Source: Arenicola marina
Lineage: Eukaryota; Annelida; Polychaeta; Arenicolidae
NCBI GenBank assembly: GCA_964019135.1
Contig: OZ025264.1
Location: 36,417,994-36,481,993 of the forward strand
Reading direction: 5' to 3'
Length of the DNA stretch: 64,000 nt
Shown here: positions 34,885 through 48,700 of the stretch, piece after piece
Layout of the letters: the number at the start of each line of letters is the position of its first letter
Numbering within the stretch: the stretch's first letter is position 1
Translations under genes and position numbers: made by a program
The notes under the pieces: generated by a model
Told to the model about the DNA's origin: nothing
The model's input: the letters and a program-made list of their open reading frames with translations, nothing else
Database searches by the model: none

Positions 34885-34961
34885 CGATTCCGCGTCAGTA
34901 CAATTCTGTGTGTTCTGGTTGCATTGCTCGTTCGTGGACGCTTCGTGACAGGAGTAGCAAC
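34885..34961 (-). CDS. Exon w5: N-terminal part of a Ly6/uPAR (LU) domain
   Basis: 77 bp, entering in phase 1 after CTTATCTAG and leaving in phase 0 at GAATCG|GTATGT. Residues begin CYSCHEASTNEQC and end NCTDAES. C-x-x-C near the start, then a Cys about eight residues later and another Cys, is the standard opening of LU domains. An intron after the first third of the domain is also common in this family. Together with w6 it inserts one LU domain as a phase-1 to phase-1 cassette between two low-complexity exons. Confidence 0.78.
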
Positions 34962-35476
34962 CTAGATAAGGGGTAAATAATAACAATAATAAAGTCCTGA
35001 AATCACTTCCATTGAAACACATCGTGCAATAACTCATCATGTATAACATGCCGAAACCTACCATCTTTGCCGAAGGTATCTTATCTCCGACGTGTATGTT
35101 ATGCATGGTAATGTTCAATGTCTAAACAATTTGCAACTTGTCAAGACTCATTAACAGATTTAGAAACCTTACCTAGCCGAAAACCTGCAAACTAAATATA
35201 TAGCTCTGTCGCAATGTAATAGTACAATCATAATATAATAATAACAATAATACCACTCGCAATAACAGTGATAACAAGGCAAGTGCATCATGCTGCAGAG
35301 CATAGAATGCATTATTAATTATATCGTCTGGCTGAATTAGCAAAAACTTTCCATAGATTTTAAAATACTGCACCACGCTAATCTGTAAAACGTCGATGCT
35401 GAGCGAAACATTGCGAATAATCTATTACTTTACCGTCTTTGATAATTAGTCGCAAAATCATCAACAATGTTGGTTC
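34962..35476 (-). other. Intron w4-w5, unique part
   Basis: About 515 bp, A+T rich, with simple AATAAT-type runs near 34978 and 35233. No gene recognised. Confidence 0.55.
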
Positions 35477-37640
35477 GGACGCTTACTTGGGGGTACCGGT
35501 GCTGGCTGGGATGTTGGTAGACATTGGACGCTTACTTGGGGGTACCGGTGCTAGCTGGGATGTTGGTAGACATTGGACGCCTACTTAGGGGTACCGGTGC
35601 TGGCTGGGATGTTGGTAGACATTGGACGCCTACTTAGGGGTACCGGTGCTGGCTGGGATGTTGGTAGACATTGGACGCTAACTTGGGGGTACCGGTGCTG
35701 GCTGGGATGTTGGCAGACATTGGACGCTTACTTGGGGGTACCGGTGCTGGCTGGGATGTTGGTAGACATTGGACGCTTACTTGGGGGTACCGGTGCTGGC
35801 TGGGATGTTGGCAGACATTGGACGCTCACTTGGGGGTACCGGTGCTGGCTGGGGTGTTGGTAGACATTGGACGCCTACTTAGGGGTACCGGTGCTAGCTG
35901 GGATGTTGGTAGACATTGGACGCCTACTTAGGGGTACCGGTGCTAGCTGGGATGTTGGTAGACATTGGACGCTTACTTGGGGGTACCGGTCCTGGCTGGG
36001 ATGTTGGCGGACATTGGACGCTCACTTGGGGGTACCGGTGCTGGCTGGGGTGTTGGTAGACATTGGACGCCTACTTAGGGGTACCGGTGCTGGCTGGGAT
36101 GTTGGTAGATATTGGACGCTTACTTGGGGGTAACGGTGCTGGCTGGGATGTTGGCAGACATTGGACGCTTACTTGGGGGTACCGGCTGGCTGGGATGTTG
36201 TCAGACATTGGACGCTTACTTGGGGGTACCGGTGCCGGCTGGGATGTTGTCAGACATTGGACGCTTACTTGGGAGTACTGGTGCTGACTGGAATGTTGTC
36301 TGACATTGGACGTTTACTTGGGGGTACCGGTGCCGGCTGGGATGTTGGTAGACACTTTACGCTTACTTTGGGGTACCGGTGCTGGCTGGGATGTTGGTAG
36401 ACACTTTACGCTTACTTGCGGGTACCGGTGCTGGCTGGGATGTTGGCAGACATTGGACGCTTACTTGGGGGTACCGGTGCTGGCTGGGATGTTGGCAGAC
36501 ATTGGACGCTTACTTGGGAGTACCGGTGCTGGCTGGGATGTTGTCAGACATTGGACGCTTACTTGGGGGTACCGGTGCTGGCTGGGATGTTGCCAGACAT
36601 TGGACGCTTACTTGGGGGTACCGGGGCTGGCTGGGATGTTGGCAGACATTGGACGCTTACTTGGGGGTACCGGTGCTGGCTGGGATGTTGGTAGACACTG
36701 GACGCTTACTCGGGGGTACCGGTGCTGGCTGGGATGGTGTCAGACATTGGACGCTTACTTGCGGGTACCGGTGCTGACTGGGATGTTGTCAGACATTGGA
36801 CGCTTACTTGGGAGTACCGGTGCTGGCTGGGATGTTGGCAGACATTGGACGCTTACTTGGGGGTACCGGGGCTGGCTGGGATGTTGTCAGACATTGGACG
36901 CTTACTTGGGGGTACCGGTGCTGGCTGGGATGTTGGTAGACACTTTACGCTTACTTTGGGGTACCGGTGCTGGCTGGGATTTTGTCAGACATTGGACGCT
37001 TACTTGGGGGTACCGGTGCTGGCTGGGATGTTGGCAGACATTGGACGCTTACTTAGGGGTAACGGTCCTGGCTGGGATGTTGTCAGACATTGGACGCTTA
37101 CTTGGGGGTACCGGTGCTGGCTGGGATGTTGGTAGACACTTTACGCTTACTTTGGGGTACCGGTGCTGGCTGGGATGTTGTCAGACATTGGACGCTTACT
37201 TGGGGGTACCGGTGCTGGCTGGGATGTTGGCAGACATTGGACGCTTACTTGGGGGTACCGGTGCTGGCTGGGATGTTGTCAGACATTGGACGCTTACTTG
37301 GGGGTACCGGTGCTGGCTGGGATGTTGGTAGACACTTTACGCTTACTTTGGGGTACCGGTGCTGGCTGGGATGTTGTCAGACATTGGACGCTTACTTGGG
37401 GGTACCGGTGCTGGCTGGGATGTTGGCAGACATTGGACGCTTACTTGGGGGTACCGGTGCTGGCTGGGATGTTGTCAGACATTGGACGCTTACTTGGGGG
37501 TACCGGTGCTGGCTGGGATGTTGGTAGACACTTTACGCTTACTTTGGGGTACCGGTGCTGGCTGGGATGTTGTCAGACATTGGACGCTTACTTTGGGGTA
37601 CCGGTGCTGGCTGGGATGTTGTCAGACATTGGACGCTTAC
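35477..37640 (-). repeat. 49-bp tandem array, about 44 copies, each with the w4 donor
   Basis: On the minus strand each unit is the last 32 bases of exon w4 (GACAACATCCCAGCC to CCCCCAA) followed by 17 intron bases starting GTAAGCGTCC. The real exon end is the rightmost copy at 37641. Read-through stops at TAA one unit later. Variants (GTTGGTAGACA, GTTGTCAGACA, ACTTTACGC) recur in groups, for example a 196-bp (four-unit) period at 36.9-37.55 kb. Confidence 0.92.
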
Positions 37641-39212
37641 TTGGGGGTACCGGTGCTGGCTGGGATGTTGTCGTCGGTCCCGGGGTAGGCGATGGGTTGG
37701 GCGGTTTCGTAGGATCTGGTGTTGGAGGTTGTGTGGGCTTGGTTGGTTCTGGTGTTGGAGGTTGTGTGGGCTTGGTGGGTTCTGGTGTTGGAGGTTGTGT
37801 GGGCTTGGTTGGTTCTGGTGTTGGAGGTTGTGTGGGCTTGGTGGGTTCTGGTGTTGGAGGTTTCGTGGGCTTGGTGGGTTCGGGTTTTGGAGGTTGTGTT
37901 GGCTTAGTGGGTTCGGGTTTTGGAGGTTGTGTTGGCTTAGTGGGTTCGGGTTTTGGAGGTTGTGTTGGCTTAGTGGGTTCGGGTTTTGGAGGTTGTGTTG
38001 GCTTGGTGGGTTCGGGCTTAGGAGGTTGTGTTGGCTTAGTGGGTTCGGGTTTTGGAGGTTGTGTTGGCTTAGTGGGTTCGGGTTTTGGAGGTTGTGTTGG
38101 CTTAGTGGGTTCGGGTTTTGGAGGTTGTGTTGGCTTGGTGGGTTCGGGTTTTGGAGGTTGTGTTGGCTTAGTGGGTTCGGGTTTTGGAGGTTGTGTTGGC
38201 TTAGTGGGTTCGGGTTTTGGAGGTTGTGTTGGCTTAGTGGGTTCGGGTTTTGGAGGTTGTGTTGGCTTAGTGGGTTCGGGTTTTTGAGGTTGTGTTGGCT
38301 TAGTGGGTTCGGGTTTTGGAGGTTGTGTTGGCTTAGTGGGTTCGGGTTTTGGAGGTTGTGTTGGCTTAGTGGGTTCGGGTTTTGGAGGTTGTGTTGGCTT
38401 AGTGGGTTCGGGTTTTGGAGGTTGTGTTGGCTTAGTGGGTTCGGGTTTTGGAGGTTGTGTTGGCTTAGTGGGTTCGGGTTTTGGAGGTTGTGTTGGCTTA
38501 GTGGGTTCGGGTTTTGGAGGTTGTGTTGGCTTAGTGGGTTCGGGTTTTGGAGGTTGTGTTGGCTTAGTGGGTTCGGGTTTTGGAGGTTGTGTTGGCTTGG
38601 TGGGTTCGGGCTTAGGAGGTTGTGTTGGCTTAGTGGGTTCGGGTTTTGGAGGTTGTGTTGGCTTAGTGGGTTCGGGTTTTGGAGGTTGTGTTGGCTTAGT
38701 GGGTTCGGGTTTTGGAGGTTGTGTTGGCTTGGTGGGTTCGGGTTTTGGAGGTTGTGTTGGCTTAGTGGGTTCGGGTTTTGGAGGTTGTGTTGGCTTAGTG
38801 GGTTCGGGTTTTGGAGGTTGTGTTGGCTTAGTGGGTTCGGGTTTTGGAGGTTGTGTTGGCTTAGTAGGTTCGGGGTTTGGAGGTTGTGTTGGCTTAGTGG
38901 GTTCGGGTTTTGGAGGTTGTGTTGGCTTAGTGGGTTCGGGTTTTGGAGGTTGTGTTGGCTTAGTGGGTTCGGGTTTTGGAGGTTGTGTTGGCTTAGTGGG
39001 TTCGGGTTTTGGAGGTTGTGTTGGCTTAGTGGGTTCGGGTTTTGGAGGTTGTGTTGGCTTAGTGGGTTCGGGTTTTGGAGGTTGTGTTGGCTTAGTGGGT
39101 TCGGGTTTTGGAGGCTGTGTTGGCATAGTGGGTTCGGGTTTTGGAGGTTGTGTTGGCTTAGTGGGTTCGGGTTTTGGAGGTTGTGTTGGCTGAGGTGTTT
39201 CTTGGCCAATTT
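37641..39212 (-). CDS. Exon w4: Pro/Thr/Lys/Glu-rich repeat exon (524 codons)
   Basis: 1572 bp, phase 1/1, with acceptor TTGTTTCCAG and donor CCCCAA|GTAAGC. After EIGQETPQPTQ the exon has about 45 copies of an 11-residue unit KPTQPPKPEPT, coded by a 33-bp DNA repeat. The last five or so units read PPTPEPTKPTQ, and the exon ends with a Pro/Thr tail (TTSQPAPVPP). The composition predicts an extended, possibly O-glycosylated spacer separating the first EGFs from the LU domain. Because 33 is a multiple of three, other frames and the opposite strand are also open. The minus-strand frame used here is the one that joins in phase to both neighbours. Confidence 0.85.
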
Positions 39213-39436
39213 CTGGAAACAACACAATACGATTTAATCCACCGCGATGCTGACCCGATAAGGCTCTGTCCTTATTCATCCCCTGAATAACAAAGCAAAC
39301 ATGAGAAGACGAAACAATGAATTCATACAAAATATCAAAAAAATATTTTACGTCTCTGACGAAACTTCTATTTCACACAAGCTCTTATCCAAATGTTAAA
39401 TACACATGGATGCAAAACAGTGGTATGTTTATTAAC

Positions 39437-39547
39437 CTTGTTCACAAGTCAGTCCAGTGTATCCGTGGATACAGACACACTTGTATCCACCTAGGTAGTT
39501 CTCACAGACACCGTTCTGGCAAGGATTCGATTGACAGTAATCCACTT
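39437..39547 (-). CDS. Exon w3: EGF-like domain with tandem acceptor
   Basis: 111 bp, phase 1/1. The acceptor is CTTGCAG followed by AAG three bases on (NAGNAG), and the donor is GAACAAG|GTTAAT. Residues run EVDYCQSNPC, QNGVCENYLGGYKCVC, IHGYTGLTCEQ. It is most similar to w20. The donor is weaker than in other EGF exons, and no array lies next to it. Confidence 0.88.
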
Positions 39548-39739
39548 CTGCAAGAGTAAAACAACTTTGACACAGAATGTTAGGGTAGAACAGGGTTCCC
39601 ATGTAATAATACCCAGAACTTAATAGATCTCAAAAACATGATCCTAAAAAATGAAGAGAAGTTCATAGTATCAAAAAACTATGTAGAAAATATGTAGAAG
39701 TACAAAACTAAGAAATCAGCATCACAAATCCAAGATACA
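39548..39739 (-). other. Intron w2-w3, unique end
   Basis: Short unique stretch between w3 and the large 95-bp array. No feature recognised. Confidence 0.55.
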
Positions 39740-42700
39740 CGTAGCCGTTCACCAGGTCCTCACACTCCCCACTCACACGGTAGCCGTACACACGGTAGCC
39801 GTTCACCAGGTTTTCACACTCCCCACTCACAGACTTTATTTACGACAGTCGCAGGGTGTACCGATCCAGCCCTGGTGACACTGACAGACGCAGCCGTTCA
39901 CCAGGTCCTCACACTCCCCACTGACACACTTCACTTACGACAGTCGCAGTGTGTACCGGTCCAGCCCTGGCGACACTGACAGAGGTAGCCGTTCACCAGG
40001 TCCTCACACTCCCCACTCACACACTTCAATTACGACAGTCGCAGTGTGTACCGGTCCAGCCCTGGTGACACTGACAGAGGTAGCCGTTCACCAGGTTTTC
40101 ACACTCCCCACTCACAGACTTTATTTACGACAGGAGCAGGGTGTACCGATCCAGCCCTGGTGACACTGACAGACGCAGCCGTTCACCAGGTTCTCACACT
40201 CCCCACTCACACACTTCACTTACGACAGTCGCAGTGTGTACCGGTCCAGCCCTGGTGACACTGACAGAGGTAGCCGTTCACCAGGTCCTCACACTCCCCA
40301 CTCACACACTTTACTTACGACAGTCGCAGTGTGTACCGGTCCAGCCCTGGTGACACTGACAGAGGTAACCGTTCACCAGGTCCTCACACTCCCCACTCAC
40401 ACACTTTACTTACGACAGTCGCAGTGTGTACCGGCCCAGCCCTGGTGACACTGACAAAGGTAGCCGTTCACCAGGTTCTCACACTCCCCATTCACACACT
40501 TTACTTACGACAGCCGCAGTGTGTACCGGTCCAGCCCTGGTGACACTGACAGAGGTAGCCGTTCACCAGGTCCTCACACTCCCCACTCACACACGTTACT
40601 TACGACAGTCGCAGTGTGTACCGGTCTAGCCCTAGTGACACTGGCAGAGGTAGCCGTTCACCAGGTCCTCACACTCCCCACTCACACACGTTACTTACGA
40701 CAGTCGCAGTGTGTACCGGTCTAGCCCTGGTGACACTGACAGAGGTAGCCGTTCACCAGGTTTTCACACTGCCCACTCACACACTTTACTTACGACAGTC
40801 GCAGTGTGTACCGGTCCAGCCCTGGTGACACTGACAGAGGTAGCCATTCACCAGGTCCTCACACTCACCACTCACACACTTTACTTACGACAGTCGCAGT
40901 GTGTACCGGTCCAGCCCTGGTGACACTGACAGAGGTAGCCGTTCACCAGGTCCTCACACTCCCAACTCACACACTTTACTTACGACAGTCGCAGTGTGTA
41001 CCGGTCCAGCCCTGGTGACACTGACAGAGGTAGCCGTTCACCAGGTCCTCACACTCCCCACTCACACACTTTACTTACGACAGTCGCAGTGTGTACCGGT
41101 CCAGCCCTGGTGACACTGGCAGAGGTAGCCGTTCACCAGGTCCTCACACTCCCCACTCACACACTTTACTTACGACAGTCGCAGTGTGTACCGGTCCAGC
41201 CCTGGTGACACTGACAGAGGTAGCCGTTCACCAGGTCCTCACACTCCCCACTCACACACTTTAATTACGACAGTCGCAGTGTGTACCGGTCCAGCCCTGG
41301 TGACACTGACAGAGGTAGCCGTTCACCAGGTCCTCACACTCCCCACTCACACACTTTACTTACGACAGTCGCAGTGTGTATCGGTCCAGCCCTGGTGACA
41401 CTGACAGAGGTAGCCGTTCACCAGGTTCTCACACTCCCCACTCACACACTTTACTTACGACAGTCGCAGGGTGTACCGGTCCAGCCCTGGTGACACTGAC
41501 AGAGGTAGCCGTTCACCAGGTCCTCACACTCCCCACTCACACACTTTACTTAAGACAGTCGCAGTGTGTACCGGTCCAGCCCTGGTGACACTGGCAGAGG
41601 TAGCCGTTCACCAGGTCCTCACACTCCCCACTCACACACTTTACTTACGACAGTCGCAGTGTGTACCGGTCCAGCCCTGGTGACACTGACAGAGGTAGCC
41701 GTTCACCAGGTCTTCACACTCCCCACTCACACACTTTACTGACGACAGTCGCAGTGTGTACCGGTCCAGCCCTGGTGACACTGACAGAGGTAGCCGTTCA
41801 CCAGGTCCTCACACTCCCCACTCACACACTTTAATTACGACAGTCGCAGTGTGTACCGGTCCAGCCCTGGTGACACTGACAGAGGTAGCCGTTCACCAGG
41901 TCCTCACACTCCCCACTTACACTCTTTACTTACGACAGTCGCAGTGTGTACCGGTCCAGCCCTGGTGACACTGACAGAGGTAGCCGTTCACCAGGTTCTC
42001 ACACTCCCCACTCACACACTTTACTTACGACAGTCGCAGTGTGTACCGGTCCAGCCCTGGTGACACTGACAGAGGTAGCCGTTCACCAGGTCCTCACACT
42101 CCCCACTCACACACGTTACTTACGACAGTCGCAGTGTGTACCGGTCTAGCCCTGGTGACACTGGCAGAGGTAGCCGTTCACCAGGTCCTCACACTCCCCA
42201 CTCACACACGTTACTTACGACAGTCGCAGTGTGTACCGGTCTAGCCCTGGTGACACTGACAGAGGTAGCCGTTCACCAGGTTCCCACACTCCCCACTCAC
42301 ACACTTTACTTAAGACAGTCGCAGTGTGTACCGGTCCAGCCCTGGTGACACTGACAGAGGTAGCCGTTCACCAGGTCCTCACACTCCCCACTCACACACT
42401 TTACTTACGACAGTCGCAGTGTGTACCGGTCCAGCCCTGGTGACACTGACAGAGGTAGCCGTTCACCAGGTTCTCACACTCCCCACTCACACACTTTATT
42501 TACGACAGTCACAGGGTGTACCGATCCAGCCCTGGTGACACTGACAGACGCAGCCGTGCACCAGGTTCTCACACTCCCCACTGACACACTTCACTTACGA
42601 CAGTCGCAGTGTGTACCGGTCCAGCCCTGGTGACACTGACAGAGGTAGCCGTTCACCAGGTCCTCACAATCCCCACTCACACACTTTACTTACGACAGTC

Positions 42701-45700
42701 GCAGTGTGTACCGGTCCAGCCCTGGTGACACTGACAGAGGTAGCCGTTCACCAGGTCCTCACACTCCCCACTCACACACGTTACTTACGACAGTCGCAGT
42801 GTGTACCGGTCTAGCCCTAGTGACACTGGCAGAGGTAGCCGTTCACCAGGTCCTCACACTCCCCACTCACACACGTTACTTACGACAGTCGCAGTGTGTA
42901 CCGGACTAGCCCTGGTGACACTGACAGAGGTAGCCGTTCACCAGGTCCCCACACTCCCCACTCACACACTTTACTTACGACAGTCGCAGTGTGTACCGGT
43001 CCAGCCCTGGTGACACTGACAGAGGTAGCCGTTCACCAGGTTTTCACACGGCCCACTCACACACTTTACTTACGACAGTCGCAGTGTGTACCGGTCCAGC
43101 CCTGGTGACACTGACAGAGGTAGCCATTCACCAGGTCCTCACACTCCCCACTCACACACTTTACTTACGACAGTCGCAGTGTGTACCGGTCCAGCCCTGG
43201 TGACACTGACAGAGGTAGCCGTTCACCAGGTCCTCACACTCCCCACTCACACACTTTACTTACGACAGTCGCAGTGTGTACCGGTCCAGCCCTGGTGACA
43301 CTGACAGAGGTAGCCGTTCACCAGGTCCTCACACTCCCCACTCACACACTTCAATTACGACAGTCGCAGTGTGTACCGGTCCAGCCCTGGTGACACTGAC
43401 AGAGGTAGCCGTTCACCAGGTTCTCACACTCCCCACTCACACACTTTACTTACGACAGTCGCAGTGTGTACCGATCCAGCCCTGGTGACACTGACAGACG
43501 CAGCCGTTCACCAGGTTCTCACACTCCCCACTCACACACTTCACTTACGACAGTCGCAGTGTGTACCGGTCCAGCCCTGGTGACACTGACAGAGGTAGCC
43601 GTTCACCAGGTCCTCACACTCCCCACTCACACACTTTACTTACGACAGTCGCAGTGTGTACCGGTCCAGCCCTGGTGACACTGACAGAGGTAGCCGTTCA
43701 CCAGGTCCTCACACTCCCCACTCACACACTTTACTTACGACAGTCGCAGTGTGTACCGGCCCACCCCTGGTGACACTGACAGAGGTAGCCGTTCACCAGG
43801 TTCTCACACTCCCCACTAACACTTTACTTACGACAGTCGCAGTGTGTACCGGTCCAGCCCTGGTGACACTGACAGAGGTAGCCGTTCACCAGGTCCTCAC
43901 ACTCCCCACTCACACACGTTACTTACGACAGTCGCAGTGTGTACCGGTCTAGCCCTGGTGACACTGGCAGAGGTAGCCGTTCACCAGGTCCTCAGACTCC
44001 CCACTCACACACGTTACTTACGACAGTCGCAGTGTGTACCGGTCTAGCCCTGGTGACACTGACAGAGGTAGCCGTTCACCAGGTCCCCACACTCCCCACT
44101 CACACACTTTACTTAAGACAGTCGCAGTGTGTACCGGTCCAGCCCTGGTGACACTGACAGAGGTAGCCGTTCACCAGGTCCTCACACTCCCCACTCACAC
44201 ACTTTACTTACGACAGTCGCAGTGTGTACCGGTCCAGCCTTGGTGACACTGACAGAGGTAGCCGTTCACCAGGTTTTCACACTCCCCACTCACACACTTT
44301 ACTTACGACAGTCGCAGTGTGTACCGATCCAGCCCTGGTGACACTGACAGACGCAGCCGTTCACCAGGTTCTCACACTCCTCACTCACACACTTCACTTA
44401 CGACAGTCGCAGTGTGTACCGGTCCAGCCCTGGTTACACTGACAGAGGTAGCCGTTCACCAGGTCCTCACACTCCCCACTCACACACTTTACCTACGACA
44501 GTCGCAGTGTGTACCGGTCCAGCCCTGGTGACACTGACAGAGGTAGCCGTTCACCAGGTCCTCACAGTCCCCACTCACACACTTTACTTACGACAGTCGC
44601 AGTGTGTACCGGCCCAGCCCTGGTGACACTGCCAGAGGTAGCCGTTCACCAGGTCCTCACACTCCCCACTCACACACTTTACTTACGACAGTCGCAGTGT
44701 GTACCGGTCCAGCCATCGTGACACTGACAGAGGTAGCCGTTCACCAGGTCCTCACGCTCCCCACTCACACACTTTAATTACGACAGTCGCAGTGTGTACC
44801 GGTCCAGCCCTGGTGACACTGACAGAGGTAGCCGTTCACCAGGTCCTCACACTCCCTACTCACACACTTTACTTACGACAGTCGCAGTGTGTACCGGTCC
44901 AGCCCTGGTGACACTGACAGAGGTAGCCATTCACTAGGTCCTCACACTCCCCACTCACACACTTTACTTACGACAGTCGCAGTGTGTACCGGTCCAGCCC
45001 TGGTGACACTGACAGAGGTAGCCGTTCACCAGGTCCTCACACTCCCCACTCACACACTTTACTTACGACAGTCGCAGTGTGTACCGGTCCAGCCCTGGTG
45101 ACACTGACAGAGGTAGCCGTTCACCAGGTTCTCACACTCCCCACTCACACACTTTACTTACGACAGTCGCAGTGTGTACCGGTCCAGCCCTGGTGACACT
45201 GACAGAGGTAGCCGTTCACCAGGTCCTCACACTCCCCACTCACACACTTCAATTACGACAGTCGCAGTGTGTACCGGTCCAGCCCTGGTGACACTGACAG
45301 AGGTAGCCGTTCACCAGGTCCTCACACTCCCCACTCACACACTTTACTTACGACAGTCGCAGTGTGTACCGGCCCAGCCCTGGTGACACTGCCAGAGGTA
45401 GCCGTTCACCAGGTCCTCACACTCCCCACTCACACACTTTACTTACGACAGTCGCAGTGTGTACCGGTCCAGCCCTGGTGACACTGACAGAGGTAGCCGT
45501 TCACCAGGTCCTCACACTCCCCACTCACACACTTTACTTACGACAGTCGCAGTGTGTACCGGTCCAACCCTGGTGACACTGACAGAGGTAGCCGTTCACC
45601 AGGTCCTCACACTCCCCACTCACACACTTTACTTACGACAGTCGCAGTGTGTACCGGTCCAGCCCTGGTGACACTGACAGAGTTAGCCGTTCACCAGGTC

Positions 45701-48700
45701 CTCACACTCCCCACTCACACACTTTAATTACGACAGTCGCAGTGTGTACCGGTCCAGCCCTGGTGACACTGACAGAGGTAGCCGTTCACCAGGTCCTCAC
45801 TCTCCCCACTCACACACTTTACTTACGTCAGTCGCAGTGTGTAACGTTCCAGCCCTGGTGACACTGACAGAGGTAGCCGTTCACCAGGTCCCCACACTCC
45901 CCACTCACACACTTTAATTACGACAGTCGCAGTGTGTAACGGTCCAGCCCTGGTGACACTGACAGAGGTAGCCGTTCACCAGGTCCTCACACTCCCCACT
46001 CACACACTTTACTTACGACAGTCGCAGTGTGTAACGGTCCAGCCCTGGTGACACTGACAGAGGTAGCCGTTCACCAGGTCCTCACACTCCCCACTCACAC
46101 ACTTTACTTACGACAGTCGCAGTGTGTAACGGTCCAGCCCTGGTGACACTGACAGAGGTAGCCGTTCACCAGGTCCTCACACTCCCCACTCACACACTTT
46201 ACTTACGACAGTCGCAGTGTGTACCGGTCCAGCCCTGGTGACACTGACAGAGGTAGCCGTTCACCAGGTCCTCACGCTCCCCACTCACACACTTTAATTA
46301 CGACAGTCGCAGTGTGTACCGGCCCAGCCCTGGTGACACTGCCAGAGGTAGCCGTTCACCAGGTCCTCACACTCCCCACTCACACACTTTACTTACGACA
46401 GTCGCAGTGTGTGCCGGTCCAGCCCTGGTGACACTGACAGAGGTAGCCGTTCACCAAGTCCTCACACTCCCCACTCACACACTTTAATTACGACAGTCGC
46501 AGTGTGTAACGGTCCAGCCCTGGTGACACTGACAGAGGTAGCCGTTCACCAGGTCCTCACACTCCCCACTCACACACTTTACTTACGACAGTCGCAGTGT
46601 GTAAAGGTCCAGCCCTGGTGACACTGACAGAGGTAGCCGTTCACCAGGTCCTCACACTCCCCACTCACACACTTTAATTACGACAGTCGCAGTGTGTAAC
46701 GGTCCAGCCCTGGTGACACTGACAGAGGTAGCCGTTCACCAGGTCCTCACACTCCCCACTCACACACTTCAATTACGACAGTCGCAGTGTGTAACGGTCC
46801 AGCCCTGGTGACACTGACAGAGGTAGCCATTCACCAGGTCCTCACACTCCCCACTCACACACTTTACTTACGACAGTCGCAGTGTGTACCGGTCCAGCCC
46901 TGGTGACACTGACAGAGGTAGCCGTTCACCAGGTCCTCACACTCCCCACTCACACACGTTACTTACGACAGTCGCAGTGTGTACCGGTCTAGCCCTGGTG
47001 ACACTGGCAGAGGTAGCCGTTCACCAGGTCCTCACACTCCCCACTCACACACGTTACTTACGACAGTCGCAGTGTGTACCGGTCTAGCCCTGGTGACACT
47101 GACAGAGGTAGCCGTTCACCAGGTCCCCACACTCCCCACTCACACACTTTACTTAAGACAGTCGCAGTGTGTACCGGTCCAGCCCTGGTGACACTGACAG
47201 AGGTAGCCGTTCACCAGGTCCTCACACTCCCCACTCACACACTTTACTTACGACAGTCGCAGTGTGTACCGGTCCAGCCTTGGTGACACTGACAGAGGTA
47301 GCCGTTCACCAGGTTCTCACACTCCCCACTCACACACTTTACTTACGACAGTCGCAGTGTGTACCGATCAAGCCCTGGTGACACTGACAGACGCAGCCGT
47401 TCACCAGGTTCTCACACTCCCCACTCACACACTTCACTTACGACAGTCGCAGTGTGTACCGGTCCAGCCCTGGTGACACTGACAGAGGTAGCCGTTCACC
47501 AGGTCCTCACACTCCCCACTCACACACTTTACTTACGACAGTCGCAGTGTGTACCGGTCCAGCCCTGGTGACACTGACAGAGGTAGCCGTTCACCAGGTC
47601 CTCACACTCCCCACTCACACACTTTACTTACGACAGTCGCAGTGTGTACCGGCCCACCCCTGGTGACACTGACAGAGGTAGCCGTTCACCAGGTCCTCAC
47701 ACTCCCCACTCACACACTTTACTTACGACAGTCGCAGTGTGTACCGGTCCAGCCTTGGTGACACTGACAGAGGTAGCCGTTCACCAGGTTCTCACACTCC
47801 CCACTCACACACTTTACTTACGACAGTCGCAGTGTGTACCGATCCAGCCCTGGTGACACTGACAGACGCAGCCGTTCACCAGGTTCTCACACTCCCCACT
47901 CACACACTTCACTTACGACAGTCGCAGTGTGTACCGGTCCAGCCCTGGTGACACTGACAGAGGTAGCCGTTCACCAGGTCCTCACACTCCCCACTCACAC
48001 ACTTTACTTACGACAGTCGCAGTGTGTACCGGTCCAGCCCTGGTGACACTGACAGAGGTAGCCGTTCACCAGGTCCTCACACTCCCCACTCACACACTTA
48101 CGACAGTCGCAGTGTGTACCGGCCCACCCCTGGTGACACTGACAGAGGTAGCCGTTCACCAGGTTCTCACACTCCCCACTCACACACTTTACTTACGACA
48201 GTCGCAGTGTGTACCGGTCCAGCCCTGGTGACACTGACAGAGGTAGCCGTTCACCAGGTCCTCACAGTCCCCACTCACACACTTTACTTACGACAGTCGC
48301 AGTGTGTACCGGTCTAGCCCTGGTGACACTGACAGAGGTAGCCGTTCACCAGGTCCCCACACTCCCCACTCACACACTTTACTTAAGACAGTCGCAGTGT
48401 GTACCGGTCCAGCCCTGGTGACACTGACAGAGGTAGCCGTTCACCAGGTCCTCACACTCCCCACTCACACACTTTACTTACGACAGTCGCAGTGTGTACC
48501 GGTCCAGCCTTGGTGACACTGACAGAGGTAGCCGTTCACCAGGTTCTCACACTCCCCACTCACACACTTTACTTACGACAGTCGCAGTGTGTATCGATCC
48601 AGCCCTGGTGACACTGACAGACGCAGCCGTTCACCAGGTTCTCACACTCCCCACTCACACACTTCACTTACGACAGTCGCAGTGTGTACCGGTCCAGCCC

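Noticed and set aside
37555-39237. 560-residue plus-strand frame of GFGFWRLCWLS repeats and a 562-residue minus-strand frame of QHNLQNPNPLS repeats
   Set aside because: Shadow frames of the 33-bp coding repeat in w4. The KPTQPPKPEPT frame is the one that joins in phase to the neighbouring exons.
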